Assembly (NCBI GenBank): GCA_002791435.1
Contig: PFXB01000033.1
Coordinates: forward strand, 1-15,388
Origin: a candidate division WWE3 bacterium CG_4_9_14_3_um_filter_43_9
GTDB lineage: Bacteria > Patescibacteriota > CPR3 > GCA-002780085
Length of the DNA stretch: 15,388 bases
Direction: 5' to 3'
The first letter of the stretch is position 1; the number at the start of each line of letters is the position of its first letter. Below the pieces are notes generated by a model. That model worked only from the letters and a program-made list of their open reading frames with translations. It was not told the origin of the DNA and searched no databases. Shown here piece after piece: positions 6,917 to 13,989 of this stretch. A program made the translations under genes and the position numbers.

Positions 6917-6963
6917 CTACTTTTTTACTTTTGACTTTCCACTTTTAACTTTTGACTTATTTT
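6917..6963 (-). repeat. 3'-end repeat containing the Fpg stop codon
   Basis: Read on the minus strand it starts CAAAAATAAGTCAAAAGT, where TAA is the fpg stop (6957-6959), and continues with AAAAGTGGAAAGTCAAAAGT-like units. The glycosyltransferase end at 8111-8133 shares its first 18 bases, and the ligase end shares the core. Confidence 0.7.
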
Positions 6964-7781
6964 TGACACCTCGGACAGAAAAACGTACCCCTTTGCCCCA
7001 ACTCTATGCGCTTAATCTGTTCTCCACACACTAAACACTTTTCACCTTTTCGACCATAGACCTTAAAATGTTCCTGAAAATGTCCTTTTTCGCCGTGGGC
7101 GTCGCGATAAGTGTTGTCCGAAGCACCCCGATATTTGATTCCTTCTTTAAGAACCTTAATTAGGACGAAGTATAGATTTTCGACTTTTTCGACTGCTATT
7201 TTATCAGACTGTGTGCGCGGATGAATTTTAGCCAGAAAAAGGGCTTCGTTGGCATAAATATTGCCGACGCCGGAAATCAGTCCCTGATCCATCAGAACGA
7301 CTTTCACGGGTCTGCGGCTTTTTTGGAGTATTTTTTTAAAACCTTCTAAATTTAAATCATCCAGGGGTTCCGGACCCATCGCGGCCAGTATCTTTTTTAA
7401 CTCTTCTTCACCCGCCACCTTTACAAAACCGAACTTTCTGACATCGGTAAAACGCAATTCCCGGCTCTTACCGTTTCTTGATAATTTGAGAATAACTCTG
7501 GTGAATGGATCCTGTTTATGTTTTTCGTCTCGAACTAAAAGACGCCCCGTCATTTTGAGATGAAAAAGAAGGTGTTTGGTGCTGTTTCTGAAATTAACTA
7601 TTAACAGCTTGCCTTTTCTCTTGAAATCTTTGATTGTCTTTCCAACTATACCTTCCCTGACTGTAGTTAAAGTCGGTTTGACCATTGGCAAAAAAGTTGT
7701 TTGAACGCTATCTATCAGAAAACCTGGAAGTTCTTTTTCAAGATCTTGCCTGATGGTTTCCACTTCCGGCAGTTCCGGCAT
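6957..7781 (-). CDS. mutM: Formamidopyrimidine-DNA glycosylase (Fpg/MutM)
   Basis: Base-excision repair enzyme that removes 8-oxoguanine and formamidopyrimidines and nicks the abasic site. I place the start at the ATG 7779-7781, giving MPELPEVET, because the N-terminal Pro after Met removal is the catalytic nucleophile and AGAGAGG lies 8 nt upstream (7790-7796). A longer frame exists to 7850, but its extra 23 residues come from repeat hairpins. The 274 residues compare with 269 in E. coli. Seen: Pro2, Glu3, Glu6, Lys58 (the usual Lys57), the HLKMTGR intercalation loop (74-80), GVGNIYANE (171-179) and a C-terminal zinc finger with Cys249, Cys252, Cys269, Cys272 and Arg264. All catalytic residues are present. 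The stop codon lies inside the 3'-end repeat. Confidence 0.96.
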   Translation of the reverse strand: MPELPEVETIRQDLEKELPGFLIDSVQTTFLPMVKPTLTTVREGIVGKTIKDFKRKGKLLIVNFRNSTKHLLFHLKMTGRLLVRDEKHKQDPFTRVILKLSRNGKSRELRFTDVRKFGFVKVAGEEELKKILAAMGPEPLDDLNLEGFKKILQKSRRPVKVVLMDQGLISGVGNIYANEALFLAKIHPRTQSDKIAVEKVENLYFVLIKVLKEGIKYRGASDNTYRDAHGEKGHFQEHFKVYGRKGEKCLVCGEQIKRIELGQRGTFFCPRCQK

Positions 7782-7809
7782 AAAATTTACCTCTCTTTCT
7801 GGTCTTTCT

Positions 7810-7858
7810 AGGGGTTCAACCCCTTTTTCATTACTTTTCCCTCTCCTCATAGGAGAGG
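7810..7858. repeat. Two short hairpins upstream of fpg
   Basis: AGGGG-TTCAA-CCCCT followed by TTTT (7810-7828), and CCTCTCCT-CAT-AGGAGAGG (7840-7858). The second belongs to a common dispersed type (CCTCTCCT...AGGAGAGG with GGGTGAGG following). They would be in the fpg leader and make the apparent upstream extension of the fpg frame. Confidence 0.65.
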
Positions 7859-7898
7859 AACGGGTGAGGTCTTTGTGTCATTCCTGATGTTTTTGTCT

Positions 7899-7966
7899 TG
7901 TAGTTTTAACATTTGAGTTTTAAGGTTTCCATCTAAATTATGGCGATTCTCACGTTCGCCGCTACA
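7899..7966. repeat. TGTAGC-type palindromic element, copy C
   Basis: Begins TGTAG and ends CGCCGCTACA, with the central TTTCCATCTAAATTATGGCG identical to copy B (1186-1244). Its left half is diverged (TTTTAACATTTGAG). The gap 7851-8125 has no gene and is made almost wholly of repeats. Confidence 0.75.
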
Positions 7967-7993
7967 AAACCTCATCCAAAATCTATCACCGCG

Positions 7994-8056
7994 GCGGAAA
8001 CCTTTAGGTTTCCATTTAGGAGTTAGAGGTTTCTCCTCTATAGAGGAGAAACCTCT
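7994..8056. repeat. Partial TGTAGC-type unit followed by a perfect 32-bp AGAGG palindrome
   Basis: GCGGAAACCTTTAGGTTTCC (7994-8013) equals the left half of copy A at 994-1070, without the expected right half. Next to it, 8025-8056 is a perfect palindrome with 16-nt arms (AGAGGTTTCTCCTCTA and complement). It lies between the glycosyltransferase gene and fpg. It may have disrupted the older repeat. Confidence 0.75.
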
Positions 8057-8110
8057 TGTTTCCGGTAAATGGATGTCGGCGAACAGCCAGAAGCTAGCTG
8101 CCCGTAGCTG

Positions 8111-8133
8111 CTTTTTACTTTTGACTTATTTTT
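8111..8133 (-). repeat. 3'-end repeat containing the glycosyltransferase stop codon
   Basis: Read on the minus strand: CAAAAATAAGTCAAAAGT then AAAAAG. TAA is the gene's stop (8126-8128). Identical over 18 nt to the Fpg end at 6917-6963, including the preceding QK codons. Confidence 0.7.
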
Positions 8134-9355
8134 GGCAAAATTCATCCCATTTTTCATTGACAAACTTGGAAAAATTTTTTTTAAAATTATCCTTCGAAAA
8201 TTTTTGCGCCTGTTTAATGCAATCCTCGGCCCGATAGCGATCCGGCTTAAAATTCTGAATGGTTTTAGCCAAAGCCTCCACCGTCTCTTCGGCAAAAAAT
8301 TCACCCGTTTTGCCCGGAATTATTGATTCCAATACGCCACCCTTCCCTAGAGCAAGGACCGGCTTGCCATAACTCATGGCTTCAATTGGCGTAATTCCAA
8401 AATCGTCCTCTCCCGGAAAGAGAAATGCTTGGCAGTCTAAAAAATAATCTGCTACTTGTTTATCTTCTACAAATCCCAAAAACTCAATCGTTTTCCCAGC
8501 CATTCTTTTCAACCTTTTTTCATCCCTGCCGGTTCCGATGATTTTGAGATTTAGATTAAGTTTGTTGCAAGCTAAAATCGCCAAATCAATCCTTTTATAT
8601 TGAGCTAACCGCGAAACGATTAAAAAATGATGTCCTTCCAAGGCTAAAGCCCTGGGTTTCCGTCTTTTCTCAAGAAATAGATTCAAGGTTTTTCCGCCAA
8701 AGGCGGACCCGTCTCTGGCGGGCATCTCAGGACTAAAGTCCTGGGTTTTCTCTCGAAAATAAGCTTGTGATTTAACATTTAATTGTGTAGACTTTGCAAC
8801 TTCAACCGGCGGATAGATAACCCTGGCTTCTCTCCTATAGAATTTACTAATTCGGCTGGCGGTATGTCGTGAATTGGCTACGAAATAGTCAACACGTTGG
8901 GCCGCATTAAAATCCCAAATCCGAAAATAATTATCAAACAAAGCCAAAAACGGTGCTAAATACCAGATTTTCCGGCGGTTGACCTCAGTTGCGTAATGAT
9001 ATAAAAATCTGGGCGGAGTATGACAATAGCAGATATGTAAAGTCTCAGGCTTTACCAAAACTCCTTTGGCAAAACTGGCGGTTGAGGAGATTACCACGTC
9101 ATATTCGGAAAAATCAAAGCTTTCAAAAACCAAGGGGTAAACAAAAGTGTAGTGTTTGGTAAAAAGCGAAACAAAAGGCATTTTTTGGATGGATGAAGTG
9201 ACGACTTCCAACTTCCTAAATTCCGGCGGTAATTTGAGCGGATCAAAAATCGAGGTGTAAATAGGAGCCTCAGGAAAAATCTCATGGATTGCCCAAAGCA
9301 CTCTTTCCGCTCCACCAAACTGATTTAAATAATCGTGAACTAAAGCAACCTTCAT
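8126..9355 (-). CDS. Glycosyltransferase family 4 (group 1) with a repeat-derived linker insertion
   Basis: Predicted GT-B enzyme transferring a sugar from an activated donor, probably in surface polysaccharide or glycan synthesis; donor and acceptor are not predictable. In the 409 residues the N-terminal domain starts MKVALVHDYLNQFGGAERV (GGAER loop at 14-18) and the C-terminal domain has FLIVSRLAQYKRIDLAI (244-260) and FPGEDDFGITPIEAMSYG (313-330), where the second acid of the EX7E pair is Glu325 and the first position is Asp317 rather than Glu. Between the domains, after IYPPVEV (180-186), about 50 residues (around 190-241) are abnormal for the family and are encoded by palindromic repeats (8640-8743). 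The ATG has no Shine-Dalgarno and AT-rich DNA precedes it. The stop lies in the shared 3'-end repeat. The reading frame is intact, so probably functional. Confidence 0.92.
   Translation of the reverse strand: MKVALVHDYLNQFGGAERVLWAIHEIFPEAPIYTSIFDPLKLPPEFRKLEVVTSSIQKMPFVSLFTKHYTFVYPLVFESFDFSEYDVVISSTASFAKGVLVKPETLHICYCHTPPRFLYHYATEVNRRKIWYLAPFLALFDNYFRIWDFNAAQRVDYFVANSRHTASRISKFYRREARVIYPPVEVAKSTQLNVKSQAYFREKTQDFSPEMPARDGSAFGGKTLNLFLEKRRKPRALALEGHHFLIVSRLAQYKRIDLAILACNKLNLNLKIIGTGRDEKRLKRMAGKTIEFLGFVEDKQVADYFLDCQAFLFPGEDDFGITPIEAMSYGKPVLALGKGGVLESIIPGKTGEFFAEETVEALAKTIQNFKPDRYRAEDCIKQAQKFSKDNFKKNFSKFVNEKWDEFCQK
8640..8743. repeat. Palindromic repeats inside the glycosyltransferase gene
   Basis: Three units within coding sequence: a GGCT-AA-AGCC core (8642-8651), TCCGCC-AAA-GGCGGA (8693-8707) and CAGGACT-AA-AGTCCTG (8728-8743). 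The first and last are parallel copies (AAACCCAGGRCTTTAG on the minus strand), about 90 nt apart. Their total keeps the reading frame open. Confidence 0.7.
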
Positions 9356-9391
9356 ATAAACTAAAAACTTAAAATTAAAAGATCAAAACCT

Positions 9392-9479
9392 AACTTAAAG
9401 CGCAAAGTCGAAAAACTTTTAGCTTTACACTAGGTTTTGCGCTTTGTCCGCCAGTTGGCGGATTGCGTTTTAAGTTATT
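9392..9479. repeat. TCCGCCAGYTGGCGGA element with AACTTAAARCGCAA ends
   Basis: AACTTAAAGCGCAA at 9392-9405 is inverted as TTGCGTTTTAAGTT at 9463-9476 with one mismatch; the palindrome TCCGCCAGTTGGCGGA is at 9447-9462. The stretch 9442-9479 recurs with a single mismatch at 14162-14199. It fills most of the 233-nt gap between the polymerase and glycosyltransferase genes; the remainder (9480-9588) shows nothing I can name. Confidence 0.7.
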
Positions 9480-9588
9480 AATTATTTTTCGAGCGTGATG
9501 TCCCGTGCGTAAGCGCGAGGAGATTCATTTCCGTATCTTATTCTAATCAAAAAAAGATCTATTATTGAACTTTGTAACTTATCGATCT

Positions 9589-10833
9589 TCATTCCGCAAT
9601 TTCTTTCATCTCACCCCAGTTTTGCCCGAGCTTTAAATCCACTTTGAGCGGAACTTTCAACTTGATTACTCCCTCCATCTCTTCTTTGACGATCGGTTTT
9701 ACCTTCTCCATTTCGCCAGTTGAGACTTCCAACAGAAGCTCATCGTGAATCTGCAAGATGATTCGGCTTTTAAGTTTTTCTTGCCGCAGTCTTCCAAAAA
9801 GATTTATCATGGCCACCTTCATAATCTCAGCCGCTGTCCCTTGGGTGGGAAAATTGATAGCCATACGCTCTCCAGAAGACCTGACCATCAGATTGTCGCT
9901 GCCAAGCTCCGGGATATATCTTCTAAAACCACCCAAGGTTTCGATATAACCTTTCTTGCAAGCTTGCCTTAAGAGATTTTCCAAATAAAACTTGACTGTC
10001 CCAAAAGAAGTAAAATAATCGTGGATAAAATTTTGCGCCTGTTCATGATCAATCCCCAGTTCTTCTGACAAACCATGAGGAGACATGCCATATAAAATTC
10101 CGAAATTAACGGTTTTAGCCACCCGTCTTTCCTCATCGGTTATTTCCGCTGGTTTTTTATGAAAAATCTCAGCCGCAGTGGCTCTGTGGATGTCAATGTG
10201 GTTTTCAAAAGAGGACAAAAGCTTGCCATCTCCCGTGAAATGGGCCAGAATACGGAATTCAAACTGCGAATAATCAGCCGTTAAAAAAATAAAACCAGAT
10301 GAGGGAACGAACGCTCTGCGGATTCTTTCACCCCACTCCCCGCGAATAGGAATATTTTGTAAGTTCGGCTCACTGCTGGTTAACCTTCCCGTGGCCGTTT
10401 TGTCAGCCTGAAAAATAGAATGAATCCGATTGTCCGAACCGATTGCGCGCGGCAAGGCTTCCGCATAGGTTGACTGGACTTTATAAAGCTCCCGGTAATC
10501 TAAAAGAATGGCAATCAAGGGATGTAAGTTGAGAAGGTTTTTCAAAGTTTGTTCATCGGTGGAATAACCGGTTTTCGTTCTTTTAGCCGGCGGTAGCTTA
10601 AGTTCAACAAAAAGAACCTCCGCCAATTGTTTGGGAGAATTAAGATTAAACATGTGTCCCAAAGCCTCAAAGGCCTTTTTTTCGAGTATCTCGATTTTGC
10701 CTCGCAACTCCCCTGATAATTTGTCTAAAATATCAAGATCGACCGCTATTCCAATCTTGGTCATGGAATCTAAAACCGGTCGGATGAGTTTATTGATTTT
10801 TTCAGGACCCTTAAATAAAAGAGAGTTGTCCAT
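9589..10833 (-). CDS. polA: Family A DNA polymerase, polymerase domain only (Pol I Klenow-like without the 3'-5' exonuclease domain)
   Basis: Template-directed DNA synthesis for gap filling in repair and Okazaki fragment processing. I choose the ATG at 10831-10833 (AAGGGAAG 7 nt upstream, 10841-10848), giving 414 residues; a GTG at 10884 in the same frame would add 17 lysine-rich residues. Seen: motif A ADYSQFEFR (Asp187), motif B RRVAKTVNFGILYG (236-249; Phe244), motif C QIHDELLLEV (Asp364). The protein begins at the thumb-proximal helices that follow the exonuclease domain in ordinary Pol I, so the roughly 190-residue 3'-5' exonuclease-like domain is missing altogether. It overlaps the 5' nuclease gene by 23 nt in another frame, suggesting translational coupling. 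It could instead be one gene broken by a frameshift, but the start signals and overlap favour a genuine split. Confidence 0.92.
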   Translation of the reverse strand: MDNSLLFKGPEKINKLIRPVLDSMTKIGIAVDLDILDKLSGELRGKIEILEKKAFEALGHMFNLNSPKQLAEVLFVELKLPPAKRTKTGYSTDEQTLKNLLNLHPLIAILLDYRELYKVQSTYAEALPRAIGSDNRIHSIFQADKTATGRLTSSEPNLQNIPIRGEWGERIRRAFVPSSGFIFLTADYSQFEFRILAHFTGDGKLLSSFENHIDIHRATAAEIFHKKPAEITDEERRVAKTVNFGILYGMSPHGLSEELGIDHEQAQNFIHDYFTSFGTVKFYLENLLRQACKKGYIETLGGFRRYIPELGSDNLMVRSSGERMAINFPTQGTAAEIMKVAMINLFGRLRQEKLKSRIILQIHDELLLEVSTGEMEKVKPIVKEEMEGVIKLKVPLKVDLKLGQNWGEMKEIAE

Positions 10834-11746
10834 TTTCTTTCTTCCCTTTTGTTTTGCTTTCTGTTTGAGATTTTTTATTCTCACCCAAAAGCCGTCGAAT
10901 CAGGCTTTTAAAACCTAAACTTTCTAGAAACCTAACCGTCTTTTCCTTATCAAAATTCTGTATCTTAGCCTCTTCCAGTTTAAAGTTAAGCGGTACGTCT
11001 CTAACAATCTCTGCCAATTTATAGGATAAAAAGGCGTCGTCTTTAAAATTTATTAGTTTCTCGCGCGTTTTGTCTTCAATGTGGTTTAAGTTATCATAAA
11101 TTCTGTCAAGCGATCCGAATTGTTGTAAAAGCTTAGCTGCCGTTTTTTCACCGATGCCGTAAACTCCGGGAATGTTATCCGAAGGATCCCCTACTAAAGC
11201 TTTATAGCAAACCACCTGTTGCGGTTTAATTCCGTATTTATCCCAAACGGCTTTCTCGTCAATGGTCACCGTATCCGAAAGCTTGGCCCGGGTAGTATAA
11301 ACTTTAACCTTGGGACCCACCAGCTGCAAAGTATCCCTGTCCCCGGTAACTATTAAGATTTCATCGATCTGCGGATCTTCCTTTATCACTCTGTCAGATA
11401 AAGTGCCAATAATATCATCCGCTTCATACCCGTCAACCTCAAAATGCAAGACTCCTAAAACCTCAATTAATTTGTGTACCAAAGGAATTTGGCTTATTAA
11501 ATCATCCGGCAAGGGCGGTCTTTGCGCTTTATAGCCTTTAAATCCGGCATGGCGGAAAGTCGGTGTTTTTTTGTCAAAAGCCGCCACCACAAAATCCGGC
11601 TTTAAGTCTTCTAAAACCTTAAAAAACATTGAGGCAAAACCATAAACAGCGTTGACCGGTTCCCCGGCAGAAGTGGTTAGGGGGGGCAGGGCATGATAGG
11701 CCCTGTGTATCAATGCGTGAGCGTCAAGCAAAACTAATCTTTTCAT
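10811..11746 (-). CDS. 5'-3' exonuclease / flap nuclease, the N-terminal part of DNA polymerase I as a separate gene
   Basis: Removes RNA primers and 5' flaps. The 311 residues from the ATG at 11744-11746 (MKRLVLLDAHALIHRAY) correspond to residues 1-about 290 of E. coli Pol I plus a charged tail (about 280-311, rich in Lys, Ser, Gln). Metal-binding acids are visible in LLDAHAL, VAAFDKK, YEADDIIG, TGDRDTLQL and GDPSDNIPG, followed by the helix-hairpin-helix GIGEKTAAKLL. An upstream TTG in frame would add 9 residues but overlaps the -10 box, so I reject it. The stop TAA (10811-10813) lies inside the polymerase gene, out of frame by one base. It is preceded by a candidate promoter and by the hairpin after ftsH, so it may start its own transcript. 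Confidence 0.92.
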   Translation of the reverse strand: MKRLVLLDAHALIHRAYHALPPLTTSAGEPVNAVYGFASMFFKVLEDLKPDFVVAAFDKKTPTFRHAGFKGYKAQRPPLPDDLISQIPLVHKLIEVLGVLHFEVDGYEADDIIGTLSDRVIKEDPQIDEILIVTGDRDTLQLVGPKVKVYTTRAKLSDTVTIDEKAVWDKYGIKPQQVVCYKALVGDPSDNIPGVYGIGEKTAAKLLQQFGSLDRIYDNLNHIEDKTREKLINFKDDAFLSYKLAEIVRDVPLNFKLEEAKIQNFDKEKTVRFLESLGFKSLIRRLLGENKKSQTESKTKGKKENGQLSFI

Positions 11747-11752
11747 GCGGTC

Positions 11753-11781
11753 ATTGTATCTTACTTCCCTCAAAAGAGCAA
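11753..11781 (-). promoter_or_regulatory. Candidate promoter of the 5' nuclease-polymerase pair
   Basis: On the minus strand TTGCTC (11776-11781), a 17-nt spacer, TACAAT (11753-11758), then GACCGC and the ATG. With the -10 box 6 nt from the start codon, transcription would begin at about the A of ATG, implying a leaderless mRNA. It lies just after the ftsH hairpin. Matched by eye. Confidence 0.5.
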
Positions 11782-11802
11782 ACGAGTCAAAAATCGGAAG
11801 AA

Positions 11803-11834
11803 AGAGGTCTCTCCTCTATAGAGGAGAGACTTCT
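11803..11834 (-). terminator. AGAGG-family hairpin after ftsH, probable terminator
   Basis: Arms of 16 nt (TCTCTCCTCTATAGAGGAGA at the centre) with a single mismatch near the ends. On the minus strand it lies 15 nt after the ftsH stop and is followed by TTTCTTCC, a moderately T-rich tail. Same family as 6258-6291 and 8025-8056. The position between ftsH and a candidate promoter supports termination. Confidence 0.6.
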
Positions 11835-11849
11835 AATTCCTCTAAAAGT

Positions 11850-13733
11850 CTATTTCTTCATCAGAGCTTCGAATTCTTCCCCTTCGATAGTTTCGTTTTT
11901 AACCAAAGTTTCTGCTATTAAATCTAATTTATCTGGATGTTCTTTTAAGATTTTTCTGGCTTTCTCGAGGCTTCCGAGAATAATTTTCTCGATTTCAGCA
12001 TCAATTTTGGCGGCCATCATCTCGGAATAATTCTTCTGCTCCGAAAAGTCGCGGCCCAAAAAAATCAACTCTTCTTTGCGCCCCAGCATAATCGGCCCTA
12101 GTTTGCTCATACCAAAGTGACAAACCATCTCGCGGGCAATTTCAGTTGCCCGCTCAATGTCGGATGAAGCTCCAACCGTCTGCTCATTAAATTTTAATTC
12201 CTCGGCCGCTCTTCCTCCTAACATGGAAGTAATTATTTCCAAAAGCCGCGTTTGCGTTTCATTGTATCTATCGGTTGCCGGCGGAACCATGGTATAACCT
12301 AAAGACAATCCTCTGGAAACAATGGAAATCCTGTGTACCGGGTCTAAATGTGGCAGATAAAAAGTAGCCACCGCATGTCCGGCTTCGTGGTAGGCGATCA
12401 TCCGCCGCTCTTCATCTGATTGCAACCTTCTTTTTTCAGGCCCTAATTTGACTTTGGTAGCGGATTCCTCCAAGTCTACCGGCTCAATGATCTTTTTATT
12501 GAGTCGCGCCGCTAAAATGGCGGCTTCATTCATCATGTTTTCAATATCGGCCCCCGAAAATCCAACGGTCCGCCGGGCAATTTTGTCTATATTCACTTCC
12601 GGAGCAATTGGTTTGCCCTTCATGTGAATTTTGATGATTCCTTTTCTGCCCTCCAGATCAGGCAAGTCTAATACCACTCTCCTGTCAAAGCGCCCGGGAC
12701 GCAGTAGCGCCGGATCCAAAATATCAGGCCTGTTGGTGGCTGCAACCACAATCACGTTTACATTCGGATCAAATCCGTCCATCTCAACCAAAATCTGATT
12801 TAAAGTCTGCTCGCGCTCATCATGTCCTCCTCCTAAACCGGCTCCGCGCTGCCTGCCGATAGCATCCAGTTCGTCAATAAAAATAATCGATGGCGCGCTT
12901 TTTTTGGCGTCGTCGAATAGATCACGCACTCTCGAAGCCCCAACTCCAACCAACATCTCCATAAATTCTGACCCTGCAATCCAATAAAACGGCACACCGG
13001 CCTCTCCGGCTACAGCTCGGGCCAAAAGCGTTTTGCCTGTTCCAGGGGGACCCACGAGCAAGACTCCCTTGGGAATTTTGGCGCCCAGTGCTCGAAATTT
13101 CTGAGGGTGCTTCAAAAACTCAACCACCTCTCCCAGCTCTTTTTTAGCCTCCTCTACTCCGGCCGCATCGGCAAATTTCACTTGGGGCTTGTCTTTGGTA
13201 AAAAGTTTGGCGCGGCTTTTGGCAAAGGAAAAAAGACTATTACCGGCCGACTGCGCCTGACGAAACATAAAAAGAAAAAAGAGAACGATCAAAAGCAGCG
13301 GCACAACTTGCAGGATGATATTGACCCATAAAGAAAGCGAGCTTTGCGATAAAACTTGAATTTCCACCGAATCAGGGTTGGCTCCCAAATCCTTGAGGGT
13401 GGAGAAAACGCTCTCTCCCGGCTCTAATCTTGAAGTCTCCTGACTTCCATTTTGTAAAAAAACCGTTAAATTCTCCCCTTGAACTTCAATCTTTTGAACC
13501 GTCCCGTCTTTTATTTCCTGGGCAATTTGAGTAATGGGTATTTCTTTTTTTTGGCCGGAAGTAAAGTTTGACAAATTGTAATAAACAAATAAACTCATAA
13601 TCACCAAAATAAGATAGACAAAAAGACCCCGGAAAATATTCTTCTGGTTTGATTTTAAGGGGGGAAGCGGATTTTTCCTTGGGCTTTTTTGATTGTTTTT
13701 CCCATCTAAAATTGGTTGACTATCCTTATCCAT
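11850..13733 (-). CDS. ftsH: ATP-dependent zinc metalloprotease FtsH
   Basis: Membrane-anchored AAA+ protease that extracts and degrades misassembled membrane proteins and short-lived regulators. Its 627 residues match the family (about 640). Order: basic, Pro-rich N-terminus; first membrane helix about 37-54; extracytoplasmic domain 55-133; second helix about 135-158; AAA module with Walker A GPPGTGKT (228-235), Walker B IIFIDE (283-288) and arginine fingers in LLRPGRFDRR (343-352; Arg345, Arg348); protease domain with HEAGH (449-453) and a likely third zinc ligand Asp525 in GASSDIE. The pore loop reads MEMLVGVG, with Leu261 where E. coli has the substrate-gripping Phe. AGGAAGG (13740-13746) lies 6 nt before the ATG. 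The gene follows two tRNAs, possibly on the same transcript, and ends at a hairpin. Confidence 0.97.
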   Translation of the reverse strand: MDKDSQPILDGKNNQKSPRKNPLPPLKSNQKNIFRGLFVYLILVIMSLFVYYNLSNFTSGQKKEIPITQIAQEIKDGTVQKIEVQGENLTVFLQNGSQETSRLEPGESVFSTLKDLGANPDSVEIQVLSQSSLSLWVNIILQVVPLLLIVLFFLFMFRQAQSAGNSLFSFAKSRAKLFTKDKPQVKFADAAGVEEAKKELGEVVEFLKHPQKFRALGAKIPKGVLLVGPPGTGKTLLARAVAGEAGVPFYWIAGSEFMEMLVGVGASRVRDLFDDAKKSAPSIIFIDELDAIGRQRGAGLGGGHDEREQTLNQILVEMDGFDPNVNVIVVAATNRPDILDPALLRPGRFDRRVVLDLPDLEGRKGIIKIHMKGKPIAPEVNIDKIARRTVGFSGADIENMMNEAAILAARLNKKIIEPVDLEESATKVKLGPEKRRLQSDEERRMIAYHEAGHAVATFYLPHLDPVHRISIVSRGLSLGYTMVPPATDRYNETQTRLLEIITSMLGGRAAEELKFNEQTVGASSDIERATEIAREMVCHFGMSKLGPIMLGRKEELIFLGRDFSEQKNYSEMMAAKIDAEIEKIILGSLEKARKILKEHPDKLDLIAETLVKNETIEGEEFEALMKK

Positions 13734-13739
13734 TTGACA

Positions 13740-13746
13740 CCTTCCT
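13740..13746 (-). promoter_or_regulatory. Shine-Dalgarno of ftsH
   Basis: AGGAAGG on the minus strand, 6 nt before the ftsH ATG (13731-13733). It is near-ideal and fixes the start of the protein. Confidence 0.7.
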
Positions 13747-13811
13747 GAAAAGATCTTCTTAAAAATTACTTCTAGTTTAGCGGTTGAAGAGTGTAGATGA
13801 TAACCGATGAG

Positions 13812-13886
13812 TGGTAGCAGGGGTGGGAGTTGAACCCACGACCGACGGCTTATGAGTCCGCTGCTCTACCACTGAGCTACCCTGCC
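13812..13886 (-). tRNA. tRNA with CAU anticodon, elongator Met or Ile(lysidine)
   Basis: A 75-nt cloverleaf with encoded CCA. Acceptor GGCAGGG pairs with CCCTGCT (G1-U72 wobble), discriminator A73, D-arm GCTC/GAGC, T-arm GTGGG-TTCAACT-CCCAC. The anticodon loop is CTCATAA. Position 1 pairs with 72, so it is not the initiator. The anticodon stem GCGGA/GCCGT has an A31-G39 mismatch beside the loop, where a pyrimidine at 39 is expected. Met versus lysidine-modified Ile cannot be settled from this gene alone. It lies 79 nt upstream of ftsH. Confidence 0.92.
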
Positions 13887-13989
13887 ATAGTTAGAAACTC
13901 AAATCTTAAATGTTAAATCTCAAAACTGCTTAAAAATTATCCTACTCGAGTCCCGCCTACTTACAGGATGAAAGTTGGTGAATCTATAC

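Noticed and set aside
7782..7850. N-terminal extension of Fpg by 23 residues
   Set aside because: Fpg must begin MPEL for its catalytic proline, and the extension is encoded by the AGGGG/CCCCT and CCTCTCCT hairpins.
10834..10884. GTG start for the polymerase gene
   Set aside because: It adds a lysine-rich stretch lying inside the nuclease gene; the ATG at 10833 has a better ribosome site and begins where the polymerase domain is expected.
10811..10884. Programmed frameshift joining the nuclease and polymerase frames
   Set aside because: An A6 run exists, but the needed shift is +1, and independent start signals are present; kept only as a possibility.
11747..11773. TTG start adding nine residues to the 5' nuclease
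   Set aside because: The added codons overlap the candidate -10 box, and the ATG gives the family's usual N-terminus.
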